From JBBDSU01 sp040904825 (GTDB lineage: Bacteria; Actinomycetota; Nitriliruptoria; Nitriliruptorales; Nitriliruptoraceae), in NCBI GenBank assembly GCA_040904825.1, contig JBBDSU010000061.1:10900-74899 (forward strand): a DNA stretch of 64,000 bases, in the 5' to 3' direction. Shown in pieces: positions 1 through 8,895 of the stretch (positions are counted from its first letter, which is position 1; every line of letters starts with the position of its first letter). Below the pieces are notes generated by a model, which saw only the letters and a list, made by a program, of their open reading frames with translations, was not told the DNA's origin and searched no databases. The position numbers and the translations under genes were made by a program.

Positions 1-798
1 TTCTACGGCATCCAACCGGTGGTGCTGGCCATCATCGTGGTGGCGCTGGTCAAGCTCGCGCCCAGCGCAGCCGACGACCTCAAGACACGACTCGTGTTCA
101 TCGTCGCGCTCGGCCTGGGACTCTTCGGCATCAATGAACTGGTGGTCTTGGCGCTTGGAGCCATCGCGGGTGCCGCCCTGTATGCGAACTGGCGCAAACC
201 CGGTGCGCCAGCCGCGACGCTTGTCTCAACGGTGCCGTGGCTGATGGCGGCAGCCCCGCAGGCGTCAGTTGACCACGTCGGACAACTGGCATGGTTGTTC
301 TTCAAGTTCGGGATCACGCTGTTCGGAAGCGGCTATCTGCTCGTGGCCTACCTGCAACGCGACCTCGTCGAACGCCACGGATTGCTGACGACTGAACAAC
401 TGATCGAAGCCATTGTCATTGGCGAGATGACTCCCGGTCCGCTGTTCACCGTGTCCACCGCGATCGGAACGATGCTCGGCGGCGTGCAGGGAGCGGTCGT
501 TGCGACCACCGCGATCTTTGTGCCGTCGTTCTTCCTGGCGATGCTGCTGGGCAGGATCATGCCTGCGGTCAAGCGATCCACGATCGCAAGTCACGTGCTC
601 AAGGGTCTGACCGCCGCGGTACTCGGGGTCATGCTGGCTGTGGCGATCACGATCGGCAACAGGGTTGTCATCGACATCCCAACCGCCGTCATCGCTGCAG
701 CCGGGCTGGCCGCGCTCATCTGGACTCGAGTGAGCGCCATTGCGCTCGTGCCTATCGGCGCACTGGCCGGATGGCTGTGGGTCACCGTCGGAGCGTGA
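1..798 (+). CDS. chrA: Chromate transporter (ChrA family), 3' part
   Basis: The frame is open from the first base, so the gene begins before the window; 265 residues are present. They cover the end of the first CHR domain and the whole second one. The second half has the family signature FKFGITLFGSGYLLVAYLQ (about residues 99-117) followed by the GEMTPGPLF motif (about 141-149), with several hydrophobic helices. ChrA proteins are inner-membrane transporters that export chromate, with sulfate as the usual competing substrate. Family assignment is strong; actual chromate export is inferred. The next gene (830-1534) converges on it, and a small GC hairpin lies between them. Confidence 0.88.
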   Translation, partial: FYGIQPVVLAIIVVALVKLAPSAADDLKTRLVFIVALGLGLFGINELVVLALGAIAGAALYANWRKPGAPAATLVSTVPWLMAAAPQASVDHVGQLAWLFFKFGITLFGSGYLLVAYLQRDLVERHGLLTTEQLIEAIVIGEMTPGPLFTVSTAIGTMLGGVQGAVVATTAIFVPSFFLAMLLGRIMPAVKRSTIASHVLKGLTAAVLGVMLAVAITIGNRVVIDIPTAVIAAAGLAALIWTRVSAIALVPIGALAGWLWVTVGA

Positions 799-811
799 TC
801 GACGGCGGCAT

Positions 812-826
812 CCGGCCAGCTGCCGG
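812..826. terminator. Possible small terminator hairpin between convergent genes
   Basis: CCGGC-CAGCT-GCCGG, a perfect 5-bp GC stem with a 5-base loop, lies between the ends of the chromate transporter and the convergent lipoprotein gene. It has no clear T-tract, so this is only a candidate. Confidence 0.3.
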
Positions 827-829
827 GTT

Positions 830-1534
830 TCAGTCGCCTCGGACGAAGAACCGCCACTGACCGTCGGTGGAGATGCCTGCCCGCCAATCGAGGTAGCCAG
901 TTTCGCCCTGGTGGGCGGCGATTTCGGCGTCAGTCAGCCAGGTCAACTCGGCCCACGCTTCAGCGGTGGTGTTCTCACTTCGTCCTGTGGTGACCTGTGG
1001 CCAGACGACGACTCCGCCTCCATCGGCGATAGCCGGGGTTGTCGCCAGCACCTGGACCAGGCGCAGGAACGGCTCCTCGCCAGCATCTTCAAGGTCCCAC
1101 CAGTAACCGATGGCATCGTCACCACCGCCGAATGAATAGGTGAACAGGTCCGACTCTTCGATGGCGGTGAACAGCAATTGTTCGTCGCAACGAAGTGCGG
1201 CGTCGATGAGGAAGTCCCGCATCGCGATGACTTCAGCAGGTAAGTCAGTCAGCGTGGGGATGTCGATCTGCGCACCTTGGGCAGAACAGTCTTCGCCGAC
1301 AGGGCCATCGACGGGGCCATCGACGGGGCCATCGACGGCTGGCTCTTCGGCGACAGCTTCCTCAGCCGGCGTCTCTTCGGCGGGCTCTTCGACCGGCGGC
1401 GCTGGCTCCTCGACGGCGGCCGGCGGCTCCTCGCCGTTGGCGCAAGCCGCAAGAACGAGCACGAGGCCCGCTGCGACGACAGTCCACCGCCGTGCAAACA
1501 AGACTCGGGACTTGATGGAACGCTGGTGCGACAT
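830..1534 (-). CDS. Predicted lipoprotein with acidic Pro/Glu linker
   Basis: A 234-residue exported protein. The basic N-terminus and hydrophobic stretch end in a lipobox VLAAC (Cys at about 31), which predicts a lipid-anchored, cell-surface protein. A Pro/Glu/Ala-rich linker follows (about 35-67), then three copies of VDGP encoded by a 12-base tandem repeat at 1302-1337. The C-terminal globular part ends in DGQWRFFVRGD and has no recognised domain. Its layout (lipobox, low-complexity linker, about 150-residue domain) resembles the lipoprotein at 14431-15141. It lies downstream of purF on the same strand, with two hairpins between them. Function unknown. Confidence 0.75.
   Translation of the reverse strand: MSHQRSIKSRVLFARRWTVVAAGLVLVLAACANGEEPPAAVEEPAPPVEEPAEETPAEEAVAEEPAVDGPVDGPVDGPVGEDCSAQGAQIDIPTLTDLPAEVIAMRDFLIDAALRCDEQLLFTAIEESDLFTYSFGGGDDAIGYWWDLEDAGEEPFLRLVQVLATTPAIADGGGVVVWPQVTTGRSENTTAEAWAELTWLTDAEIAAHQGETGYLDWRAGISTDGQWRFFVRGD
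1302..1337. repeat. Three 12-base tandem repeats inside the lipoprotein gene
   Basis: The unit GGGCCATCGACG is present three times head to tail and encodes repeated VDGP on the minus strand. It lies in the linker, so copy number probably varies without breaking the protein. Confidence 0.8.
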
Positions 1535-1564
1535 TGTCGGTTCCCTTTGGGAGTTGACGTTGTG

Positions 1565-1623
1565 TCCCGCGGAATGTGCGGGAGCAGGCGCTCGGTGCTG
1601 CGCCAGTGAGACGGCGCAGCGCC
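1565..1623. terminator. Two stem-loops downstream of purF
   Basis: Two hairpins lie between purF and the lipoprotein gene, both transcribed on the minus strand. The stronger one (1594-1623) has an 11-bp GC-rich stem with one G-T mismatch and an 8-base loop. The weaker one (1565-1583) pairs TCCCGC with GCGGGA. There is no T-run, as is common in actinobacteria, so a terminator or processing role is likely but unproven. Confidence 0.45.
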
Positions 1624-1685
1624 GCCCAAGGTTGCATCAGGTTGCAACCAAACTGTGCGATCACCCTGGCTGATCGGCCGTCGAC

Positions 1686-3110
1686 TCAGCCCGCGTCGTT
1701 TGCGAAGTCGAACTTGATCTGGGCGAGTTGTTCGTGTTCGGCTGGGACATCGATGGGATAGTCGCCGTCGAAGCAGGCTTTGCAGGTCGATGCCGTCGGA
1801 ACTGAAGCGGCCAGGCCCTCCAGCGTGAGATAGTGCAGAGAGTCGGCGCCCAGGAAATCCCTGATCGCATCCACCTCGAGGTCGGCCCCGATCAGCTCGG
1901 CGCGGGACGCCATGTCGATGCCGAAGTAGCACGGGTGAGCGATGGGTGGGGAGGTGACGCGCAGGTGAACTTCAGCAGCACCCGCAGTTCTGAGCATCGC
2001 CACCAATTGGCGGGCGGTGTTGCCGCGCACGATCGAATCGTCCACCACGACCAGCCGCCGGCCTTCGACGACTTCTCTGACGGGCGACAACTTCAGGCGA
2101 ATGCCCAGCTGCCGCAGCGACTGTGTCGGCTGGATGAAGGTCCGTCCGACGTAGCGGTTCTTGACCAGGCCGTCGGCGAACTCGATACCCGATTCGGCAG
2201 CGAATCCTGCTGCTGCATCCCGGCCGGCTTCGGGCACCGGAATGACGACATCCGCATCGACCGGGGCTTCACGAGCCAGCTGGCGCCCCATGTTCCGGCG
2301 GGCGTAGAGCACGCTTCCGCCATCCTGTCGATGATCGGGGCGCGCGAGATACACCCACTCGAAGATGCAGAATGCAGGCGTCGCCGGGGCGAACCGGCGG
2401 CTGTGCAGGCCTTGTTCATCGATGGTGACGGCCTCGCCCGGTTCGACATCACGCACCAGCACCGCACCGACGATGTCGAGCGCGGCAGTTTCTGACGCCA
2501 CCACCCAGCCACCAGCCGGCAACCGTCCGATCTGCAGAGGGCGAAAACCGTGCGGATCGCGAAACGCGTGGATCCGGCGCTCGTCCATGACCACGACCGA
2601 ATAGGCGCCGTCGAACGTGGGAGCATTGCGGACGATGGCTTCCTCGAGGCTGACATCAATGTCAGCGGCGAGCGTGGCGGCCATCAAGTCCGAGTCATTG
2701 GTCGGGGGCTGTCCAAGGCGGCGAGCAAGCTCGGAGGTGTTGACGAGGTTGCCGTTGTGACCTAGCGCGATGCCGCCGCCGGTAGAGGTCTCGCGGTACT
2801 GAGGCTGCGCGTTGCCCCACAACGATCCACCGGTCGTCGAATAGCGGCAGTGCCCGATGGCATGGTTGCCGTCGAGTGCGGCCAACCCGGTGTCGGTGAA
2901 CACCTGGCTGACGAGGCCCATGTCTTTCTGGACGACCAGTCGCTGACCGTCGGATACGGCGATGCCTGCTGATTCCTGCCCACGGTGTTGCAGGGCAAAC
3001 AGCCCGAAATACGCCAGGCGCGCGACATCTTCGCCCGGTGCATAGACGGCGAAGACTCCGCATTCATCGCGCGGACTATCGAGATCGTCATCGAGGCGAG
3101 ACTGCCCCAC
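1686..3110 (-). CDS. purF: Amidophosphoribosyltransferase
   Basis: First committed step of purine synthesis: PRPP plus glutamine gives 5-phosphoribosylamine. The 474 residues have the full length of the Bacillus-type enzyme. A 16-residue propeptide precedes the nucleophile Cys17 (DECGVF), which becomes N-terminal after processing. The PRPP loop VVVDDSIVRGNT is intact. The cysteines that bind a [4Fe-4S] cluster in the Bacillus enzyme are all visible (PAFCIF, HPCYFG, CKAC). The start is GTG with AGGAG a few bases upstream. The gene diverges from the GGDEF gene at 3312. Other purine genes in the window are purL, purQ, purS and purM. Confidence 0.97.
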   Translation of the reverse strand: MGQSRLDDDLDSPRDECGVFAVYAPGEDVARLAYFGLFALQHRGQESAGIAVSDGQRLVVQKDMGLVSQVFTDTGLAALDGNHAIGHCRYSTTGGSLWGNAQPQYRETSTGGGIALGHNGNLVNTSELARRLGQPPTNDSDLMAATLAADIDVSLEEAIVRNAPTFDGAYSVVVMDERRIHAFRDPHGFRPLQIGRLPAGGWVVASETAALDIVGAVLVRDVEPGEAVTIDEQGLHSRRFAPATPAFCIFEWVYLARPDHRQDGGSVLYARRNMGRQLAREAPVDADVVIPVPEAGRDAAAGFAAESGIEFADGLVKNRYVGRTFIQPTQSLRQLGIRLKLSPVREVVEGRRLVVVDDSIVRGNTARQLVAMLRTAGAAEVHLRVTSPPIAHPCYFGIDMASRAELIGADLEVDAIRDFLGADSLHYLTLEGLAASVPTASTCKACFDGDYPIDVPAEHEQLAQIKFDFANDAG

Positions 3111-3311
3111 CGATGGCTCCTGATCGCAGAGATCGCCGAAACACGGCTGAGGACAGGATCGTACATCCGCTCATGCGGCCGCAGGCGTACTTGGGGCAAC
3201 CTTGGGGGTAATCTGACATCAAGGACCCCACCGAACCGTTGGCGATGGGCGAGGGTGTGGGCGAGTGCGCGGTGTGCTCAAATCCATCCACGACGTGATC
3301 GGGCGACCGAC

Positions 3312-4277
3312 GTGGACCTGTACGGAACCTGGCGAGGCCGGCGCATTGATGTCGTCGTGCTCGTGCTCCTCTACCTCGGCGGCTTCGTGCTGTGCACCAT
3401 GGTGGCGCTGTTCCCTGTCTCGGAGGGGACACCCGTTCTGTTCGCCCAGATCGCCGCGGTGGTCGCGCTGTTCGGGGCAGGGACGATGTGGCTTGCTGGC
3501 GTGAGGTGGCCATCGGCGGTCGTCCACCTCGGTCTGACCATCCACATCATCACAACCGCAGGCTTCATCGCACGCACCGCCGATCCACGAGGTGCGATGA
3601 CCACCACCTTTGCCTTCATATGGGTAGCCCTGTACGTGGCAGCGTTTCGTCAACTGAGCGTTGCGCGGATCTACCTGGCGATCATTCTGGTGTTCCTCGG
3701 GGCGGGACTCGTGGCGCATCCGCAAATCACGGGCCAGTTCGCGTTCAATTCGTGGTTCGTCCCTGGGTTGACAACCGTGGCGGGTACCGAGGTGCTGGGC
3801 CGGCTCGTGCGTCGGTTGCGAAGTCTCACCACCGTCGATCGCCTCACCGGGGCCTACAACCGCATCGGGTTCGACGTCATCACCGAGCAGGTCCGTGCGG
3901 GTGCTCGGCGACGTGGCGGTGTGACGACGTTGGCGTTGATCGACCTCGACGAGTTCAAACAAATCAACGATGACAAAGGCCATGCTGCCGGCGACGAGGT
4001 CCTCAGGGAGCTGGTCCGCACATGGCGCCAGGCAGCGCGGCCTGACGACGTCATCTGCCGCTACGGGGGCGACGAGTTCGTCGTCCTGATGCCGGACACC
4101 GAGCCAGATGAGGCCGAGGTGCTCCTCGACCGCCTGCACAAGATTTCCGCGGTCAGCTGGACGGCGGGTGTCGCCGTGCTCGATGCCGACGAACCTGTCG
4201 CCACAGCCCTTGACCGAGCCGACCGGCAAATGTACGAGCGCAAACAAGGTGCCGGACGTCTTCGCTCGCTGGGCTGA
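3312..4277 (+). CDS. Membrane-bound diguanylate cyclase (GGDEF)
   Basis: A 321-residue protein with five to six membrane helices in the first 150 residues and a C-terminal GGDEF domain. The catalytic motif YGGDEF is at about 252-256. The inhibitory I-site (RPDD) sits exactly five residues before it, so both cyclase activity and product inhibition by c-di-GMP are expected. It should make cyclic di-GMP at the membrane. The start is uncertain: the frame is open far upstream into purF's antisense strand, and I chose the GTG just before the first membrane helix although no strong ribosome site precedes it. It converges on purL with only 10 bases between the stops. Confidence 0.85.
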   Translation: MDLYGTWRGRRIDVVVLVLLYLGGFVLCTMVALFPVSEGTPVLFAQIAAVVALFGAGTMWLAGVRWPSAVVHLGLTIHIITTAGFIARTADPRGAMTTTFAFIWVALYVAAFRQLSVARIYLAIILVFLGAGLVAHPQITGQFAFNSWFVPGLTTVAGTEVLGRLVRRLRSLTTVDRLTGAYNRIGFDVITEQVRAGARRRGGVTTLALIDLDEFKQINDDKGHAAGDEVLRELVRTWRQAARPDDVICRYGGDEFVVLMPDTEPDEAEVLLDRLHKISAVSWTAGVAVLDADEPVATALDRADRQMYERKQGAGRLRSLG

Positions 4278-4287
4278 CGAGCGAGCG

Positions 4288-6639
4288 TCAGCCTTCGACG
4301 GCGCGGCCGACCCCTTGGTCGAACGCCTCGCGGACATCATCAAGGTCGAGGTCGAGCACCTCGGCGACAACGAGGCGCTCACCTGTCACTGTGCCGAGGT
4401 CCACGACCGGCACCTCGGCATCGCGACACAACTGAGCAAACGCTCGCACGTTGGCCGAAGAGAGGCTGACGACAACTCTTCCTGGAGATTCCCCAAACAG
4501 CGCCTGGGTGAGCGCCGCACCTGGGGGCAGAGTCACTTCCGCGCCGACATCGCCACCGAGGCAGCTTTCGACCAGGGTGACCAGCAGGCCTCCAGCTGAC
4601 ACGTCGTGCGCTGATGCCAGCAGCCGCTGCTGTGCCGCCTGGTGCAGCACTTCGGCCAGCGCAGCCTCGGCGTCGAGATCGACGCCAGCCAGCACACCAC
4701 CCAGCGGTGCGTCGACAAACCGTTGGAATTCACTGCCAGCAAGACCTCCCACGGTCGGCGACCCCACGAGCAGGATGACATCCAGCTCGTCCTCGAAGGC
4801 GACATCGACCGCCAGGGTCGCATCATCCAGGATTCCGAGGACTCCGACGACCGGCGACGGGTGGATGGCCCGTCCTCGTGTTTCGTTGTAGAGCGACACG
4901 TTGCCGCCCGTTACCGGGATGCCGAGCGCATCCGTCGCTTCGGCAAGCGCCGCGATAGAGGTGGCGAGCTGCCACATGATCTCCGGCCGTTCTGGGTTGC
5001 CGAAATTGAGACAGTTGGTGGTCGCCAGTGGCTTCGCGCCGACACAGGCAACATTCCGGAACGCCTCTGCAACAATCCTTCGGGTGCCTTCGGCAGGGTC
5101 GATCTCGCACCAGCGGCCGTTGCCGTCGGTCGCGCAGGCCACACCGCGGCGGCTATCAGGCAGACGAACCACGCCAGCGTCGCCCAACGTTGGTGCCAGA
5201 ACCGTTCCCGCACGCACAAACTGGTCGTACTGATCGGTCACCCACCGTGGCGAGGCAACGTTGGGTGATGCCAGGAATCGCAAGATGAACGCCGGCAGCC
5301 CTCGATGGTCGCCGTAGACCGCAGCCTCTGTGAACGCAGCGACGTCCAGCGCGTCAGCATCAATCGCCGCATAGTCATCCAGCCACGCCGGACGTTGTCG
5401 AGGCCGGTCATACACAGGGCCGTCGTCCGCCAGTGACGCCGCCGGAACGTCGGCAACGATCTCGCCATCACGACGCAGGATCAGGCGGTCCCCTTCGGTG
5501 ACGGCGCCGACCACGGCGGCTGGCACACCGAGCCGCTGAGCAATTGCCAGCACCTCGCCGACGTCGCCGGGATCGACCAGCGCCAGCATGCGTTCCTGCG
5601 ACTCAGAACACAGGATCTCCCACGACTCCATTGATGGCTCACGCAGAAGGACTGCATCGAGGTCGACGTCCATACCGAGGCCCGCTGCGGCCGCCAGCTC
5701 CGATGTCGAGCAGGCAATGCCAGCTGCACCCATGTCCTGGATTCCCGCCAGCAGGTCACGTTCGGCAAGCTCCAGGCAGCACTCGATCAACAGCTTCTCG
5801 GCGAACGGATCGCCGACTTGGACGTTGGGCCGCTTGTCGTCCATGCCGTCGTCGAACTCCTGGCTTGCCAGCACCGACGCCCCGCCGATGCCATCACGCC
5901 CCGTCGCGCTGCCGAGCAGGATCGCCACATCGCCGACAGCGCGCGCACGAGCCAGCTGCATGCGATCCTGGCGCAGCACCCCGATCGCCAGCACGTTGAC
6001 TAAAGGGTTGCCGGCATAGGTGTCGTCGAAGGCAAGCTCGCCGCCGATGTTGGGCACTCCAACACAGTTGCCGTAGCCGCCGACGCCCCTGACGACGCCA
6101 TCGACGATCCGGCGTTGCAACGGGTCGATCGGGCGCTGGCGGCCCGTTCCGTCAATCCAGCCACCAGGATCACCGAACCTCAACGGATCCATGATCGCGA
6201 TGGGACGCGCGCCCATGGTGAACACGTCGCGCAGGATGCCACCGACTCCGGTCGCAGCACCCTGATACGGCTCGACAAAACTCGGGTGGTTGTGGGATTC
6301 GATCTTGAAGGCGACGCCGAGCCCGTCGCCGACATCGACAACTCCAGCGTTCTCGCCTGGACCAGCCAGCACCCACGGCGCAGTCGAGGCCAGTTGGCGC
6401 AAATGGATCTTGGACGACTTGTACGAGCAGTGCTCCGACCACATCACCGAGTACATGCCCAACTCGGAGACGGTCGGGACACGGCCAAGTGTGTCGAGGA
6501 TGCGGTCGAACTCATCGCCTCGCAGGCCCAGTTCGTAGCCGAGCGTCCGCGCACGGTCTTCCGTCAGCGCCTCGTCGGATGGCCAATCATGCGCAGAGGT
6601 GCCGAAGCCGTCGACCGACCCGCTACCCGATTCGCTCAC
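4288..6639 (-). CDS. purL: Phosphoribosylformylglycinamidine synthase subunit PurL
   Basis: Synthetase subunit that converts FGAR to FGAM with ATP and ammonia supplied by PurQ. The 783 residues match the short PurL type, which requires separate PurS and PurQ; both are in this window (6971-8728). Characteristic motifs include MWSEHCSYKSSK near the N-terminus (active-site region) and the repeated AIRS-like halves (AGPGENAGVVDVGDG; TGGNVSLYNETRGR). The start is a GTG preceded by GCAGGAG, five bases away; the frame is open about 70 codons further upstream but that part is not PurL-like. It is separated from purQ by a small opposite-strand gene. Confidence 0.96.
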   Translation of the reverse strand: MSESGSGSVDGFGTSAHDWPSDEALTEDRARTLGYELGLRGDEFDRILDTLGRVPTVSELGMYSVMWSEHCSYKSSKIHLRQLASTAPWVLAGPGENAGVVDVGDGLGVAFKIESHNHPSFVEPYQGAATGVGGILRDVFTMGARPIAIMDPLRFGDPGGWIDGTGRQRPIDPLQRRIVDGVVRGVGGYGNCVGVPNIGGELAFDDTYAGNPLVNVLAIGVLRQDRMQLARARAVGDVAILLGSATGRDGIGGASVLASQEFDDGMDDKRPNVQVGDPFAEKLLIECCLELAERDLLAGIQDMGAAGIACSTSELAAAAGLGMDVDLDAVLLREPSMESWEILCSESQERMLALVDPGDVGEVLAIAQRLGVPAAVVGAVTEGDRLILRRDGEIVADVPAASLADDGPVYDRPRQRPAWLDDYAAIDADALDVAAFTEAAVYGDHRGLPAFILRFLASPNVASPRWVTDQYDQFVRAGTVLAPTLGDAGVVRLPDSRRGVACATDGNGRWCEIDPAEGTRRIVAEAFRNVACVGAKPLATTNCLNFGNPERPEIMWQLATSIAALAEATDALGIPVTGGNVSLYNETRGRAIHPSPVVGVLGILDDATLAVDVAFEDELDVILLVGSPTVGGLAGSEFQRFVDAPLGGVLAGVDLDAEAALAEVLHQAAQQRLLASAHDVSAGGLLVTLVESCLGGDVGAEVTLPPGAALTQALFGESPGRVVVSLSSANVRAFAQLCRDAEVPVVDLGTVTGERLVVAEVLDLDLDDVREAFDQGVGRAVEG

Positions 6640-6739
6640 CGCTGCTCCTGCAACCTTGGAACGACGAGGATAGGCAGTACGCCACGCACCACCGGTACCC
6701 TGACCTCCAGTCACCTGCCAGCAGTGGATGGAGGACTTT

Positions 6740-6949
6740 ATGGACGCGCTCAACCTGTTGCGCGCAGTGCTCGTCGGATTCGCGCTCATCGCGACGATGC
6801 TGCTCGCGACACGCGGCCAGTGGATTCCGGTCACCGTCCTGAGCGTTGGCATCGCTGCCCACTTGGCGTTGTTCGTCCACCAGCAGGCGGCGCGACGTCG
6901 GCAGCGCGCCCGGGCGCTGCGGATCGATGGGCGGGGCGTGTCGGCCTGA
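6740..6949 (+). CDS. Small two-helix membrane protein
   Basis: A 69-residue protein starting at ATG with GGAGG five bases upstream, a very good ribosome site. It has two hydrophobic helices (about 3-24 and 29-48) and a strongly basic tail (QQAARRRQRARALR), so both ends probably face the cytoplasm. It lies between purL and purQ but on the opposite strand. I do not recognise a family. Confidence 0.6.
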   Translation: MDALNLLRAVLVGFALIATMLLATRGQWIPVTVLSVGIAAHLALFVHQQAARRRQRARALRIDGRGVSA

Positions 6950-6970
6950 CCGCACTCGCGCCAGCAACGC

Positions 6971-7642
6971 TTATCCCGCTGGCACCATCGTCAGACTCTC
7001 GAAGAACCCTCGTCCGTCGTCTCCGCCTATCAGCGTGGCGTCGACGGCATGTTCGGGGTGGGGCATCAACCCGACGACATTGCCTTGGTCATTACAGATG
7101 CCTGCGATGTCGCGAGCCGAACCATTCGGGTTGTGGCCCCGGGCATAGCGCACGACCACACGACCATCGCGTTCCAACGCATCCAATGTCGCGCCGTCTG
7201 CGTGGTAGCGACCCTCTCCATGTTTGGCTGGAATGATGATCTGTTCATCGGGAGCGAACGAACGGGTCCACGGCGTCGCCGTTGATGTCACGATCAACGG
7301 CACCGCCCGGCACACGAATCGCAAGCCTTCGTTGCGCAACAAGGCCCCCGGCAGCAGTCCCGCTTCGCACAGCACCTGAAATCCGTTGCATATCCCCAGC
7401 ACAGGCCCACCTTCGCGCGCAAACTCTGCGATCGCATCCATGATTGGGGCCCGGCCTGCGATCGCTCCGCACCGCAGGTAGTCGCCGTAGCTGAACCCGC
7501 CTGGCAGCACCACTGCATCGAGCCGGTCAAACGACTGGTCTGCATGCCACAACGGCACCGCCTCGCCACCGCACATGCGAACGGCAGACACGGTGTCGTG
7601 GTCGTCGAGTGAACCCGGGAAGGTCACGACGCCGATACGCAT
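6971..7642 (-). CDS. purQ: Phosphoribosylformylglycinamidine synthase subunit PurQ
   Basis: Class I glutamine amidotransferase that feeds ammonia to PurL. The 223 residues contain the nucleophile elbow LGICNGFQ and the catalytic His-Glu in MPHPEHAVD near the C-terminus. The N-terminus MRIGVVTFPGSLDDHD is typical. I chose the ATG that has GGAG six bases upstream rather than the TTG five codons earlier. It follows the unknown gene 7674-8444 by 31 bases and is probably cotranscribed with purS. Confidence 0.96.
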   Translation of the reverse strand: MRIGVVTFPGSLDDHDTVSAVRMCGGEAVPLWHADQSFDRLDAVVLPGGFSYGDYLRCGAIAGRAPIMDAIAEFAREGGPVLGICNGFQVLCEAGLLPGALLRNEGLRFVCRAVPLIVTSTATPWTRSFAPDEQIIIPAKHGEGRYHADGATLDALERDGRVVVRYARGHNPNGSARDIAGICNDQGNVVGLMPHPEHAVDATLIGGDDGRGFFESLTMVPAG

Positions 7643-7673
7643 GGTCATCTCCGTCAATCGTCAGTCGGGCAGG

Positions 7674-8444
7674 TCAGTAGGGAAAAAATCCGGCGTCAAC
7701 GATGGCTTGGTACGGGTCGTCGCTTGTCAGGAGTTCTTCGACGTCGGCGCACCCTCGCGGTGGCGAGCCTGCGAACGACAATCTCGCACATGCCGCCGCC
7801 TGTGCCTGGGCGGCAGCGAGTTCGCTGTCGGCAGCCACCGTCCGCCCGGGCCAGCCGTCATCGGCAATCAGCACCAGCTGGTGAATGAGCGCGGGCGCTG
7901 CACGGGTGGCATCTTCGAACGCAAATTTTGCGTTGAGCTCGACGATGATGCGGCCGTCGGCAACACGCGCTGAACTCTCCACTCCGGACAACTCGAAAGT
8001 GGCCAATCGCAACGCGCCGTCGGCGGCCGCCCAGTCCCCAAGCCCGGCTTCAGCCTGCGGGAACCGGCCCGAGGCGAGCAGTTGGCAGGTGGCACCCAAC
8101 GCCCGTCGGGCCGCTGCTCTGGCTCCAGCGTCGCCGATGAGGGTGATCGCCTCTGCACACCCCGGACCTGCCTCTTCTTCGCGTGTCTGCGGCACATCTG
8201 CATCGCCACGATCGATGGTCACCGATGCGTCTCCGGGTGGGCGGCGCTCAGCGGGCGGGATGTGCCCATCGGGGATCGAGGCCAGCGCCCACAGCGTGAC
8301 TGCCACAGCAACAGGCGCCAGGGCGAGCATCGCCAGGACGAACCAGCGGTGCAGGACTGGCTCGCCCGTGTCAAGAGTCGGCAGCGCAGGTGGCGCCACC
8401 GGACGCTGGCCGTTGGCCGTTGATGCAACCGGGCGCTTGGTCAC
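7674..8444 (-). CDS. Membrane-anchored protein of unknown function between purS and purQ
   Basis: A 256-residue protein with a cytoplasmic N-terminal tail of about 30 residues, one membrane helix (about 33-55), then an extracytoplasmic, Ala-rich domain. That domain has several cysteines (GPGCAEAI, GATCQLL, AAACARL, RGCADVEEL) that could form disulfides. Its GTG start overlaps the purS stop as GTGA, so it is translationally coupled to purS, and purQ follows after 31 bases. Sitting inside a purine operon it may simply be a rider. No family recognised. Confidence 0.7.
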   Translation of the reverse strand: MTKRPVASTANGQRPVAPPALPTLDTGEPVLHRWFVLAMLALAPVAVAVTLWALASIPDGHIPPAERRPPGDASVTIDRGDADVPQTREEEAGPGCAEAITLIGDAGARAAARRALGATCQLLASGRFPQAEAGLGDWAAADGALRLATFELSGVESSARVADGRIIVELNAKFAFEDATRAAPALIHQLVLIADDGWPGRTVAADSELAAAQAQAAACARLSFAGSPPRGCADVEELLTSDDPYQAIVDAGFFPY

Positions 8445-8728
8445 GACGCGGGCGTGACCACGTCAGCGCGTTCATGCTCATCGATCACACGCCAGCGGAA
8501 CGACTCGATGACCGGGTTGGTGAGGAAGGCCGCGCACATCTGCTCGACCAGGACCGCCAAACGGTCTGAATCGGCGTCGTCGATGTCCACGTCGAACTCG
8601 AGGTGTTTGCCCACGCGGACATCACCAATCCCGTCGAATCCGAGTCCAGGCAGTGCGCGTTCAACCGCCCGGCCTTCAGGGTCGAGAATTTCGCGCTTGA
8701 GGACGACATCAACGGCGACGCGAGGCAT
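8441..8728 (-). CDS. purS: Phosphoribosylformylglycinamidine synthase subunit PurS
   Basis: Small subunit that helps bring PurL and PurQ together and pass ammonia between them. The 95 residues begin VAVDVVLKREILDPEGRAVE and contain the typical GDVRVGKHLEFDV segment. It is slightly longer than the usual 80 or so residues at its C-terminus. GGAG lies five bases before the ATG. First gene of a probable purS - unknown - purQ operon, divergent from npdG. Confidence 0.93.
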   Translation of the reverse strand: MPRVAVDVVLKREILDPEGRAVERALPGLGFDGIGDVRVGKHLEFDVDIDDADSDRLAVLVEQMCAAFLTNPVIESFRWRVIDEHERADVVTPAS

Positions 8729-8895
8729 CAGCGCTCCCTGGTGGTGGCTGCAACGGCGCTACCGCTGCAGCAGGGCTGGATCTGGCCGAATCGTACCGGC
8801 CAGGCGATGAAGTCCCGCCCGTCACGCTCGTCACAGCGACTTGGGTTCATCGCTACGGTCCTCGCGGGTGAGCCACGTGCGGCAAAGGAGTTGCG

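Noticed and set aside
3219..4382. 387-codon minus-strand frame opposite the GGDEF gene
   Set aside because: Composition is biased to Arg, His and Asp, as expected for an antisense shadow; the plus strand has clear GGDEF motifs.
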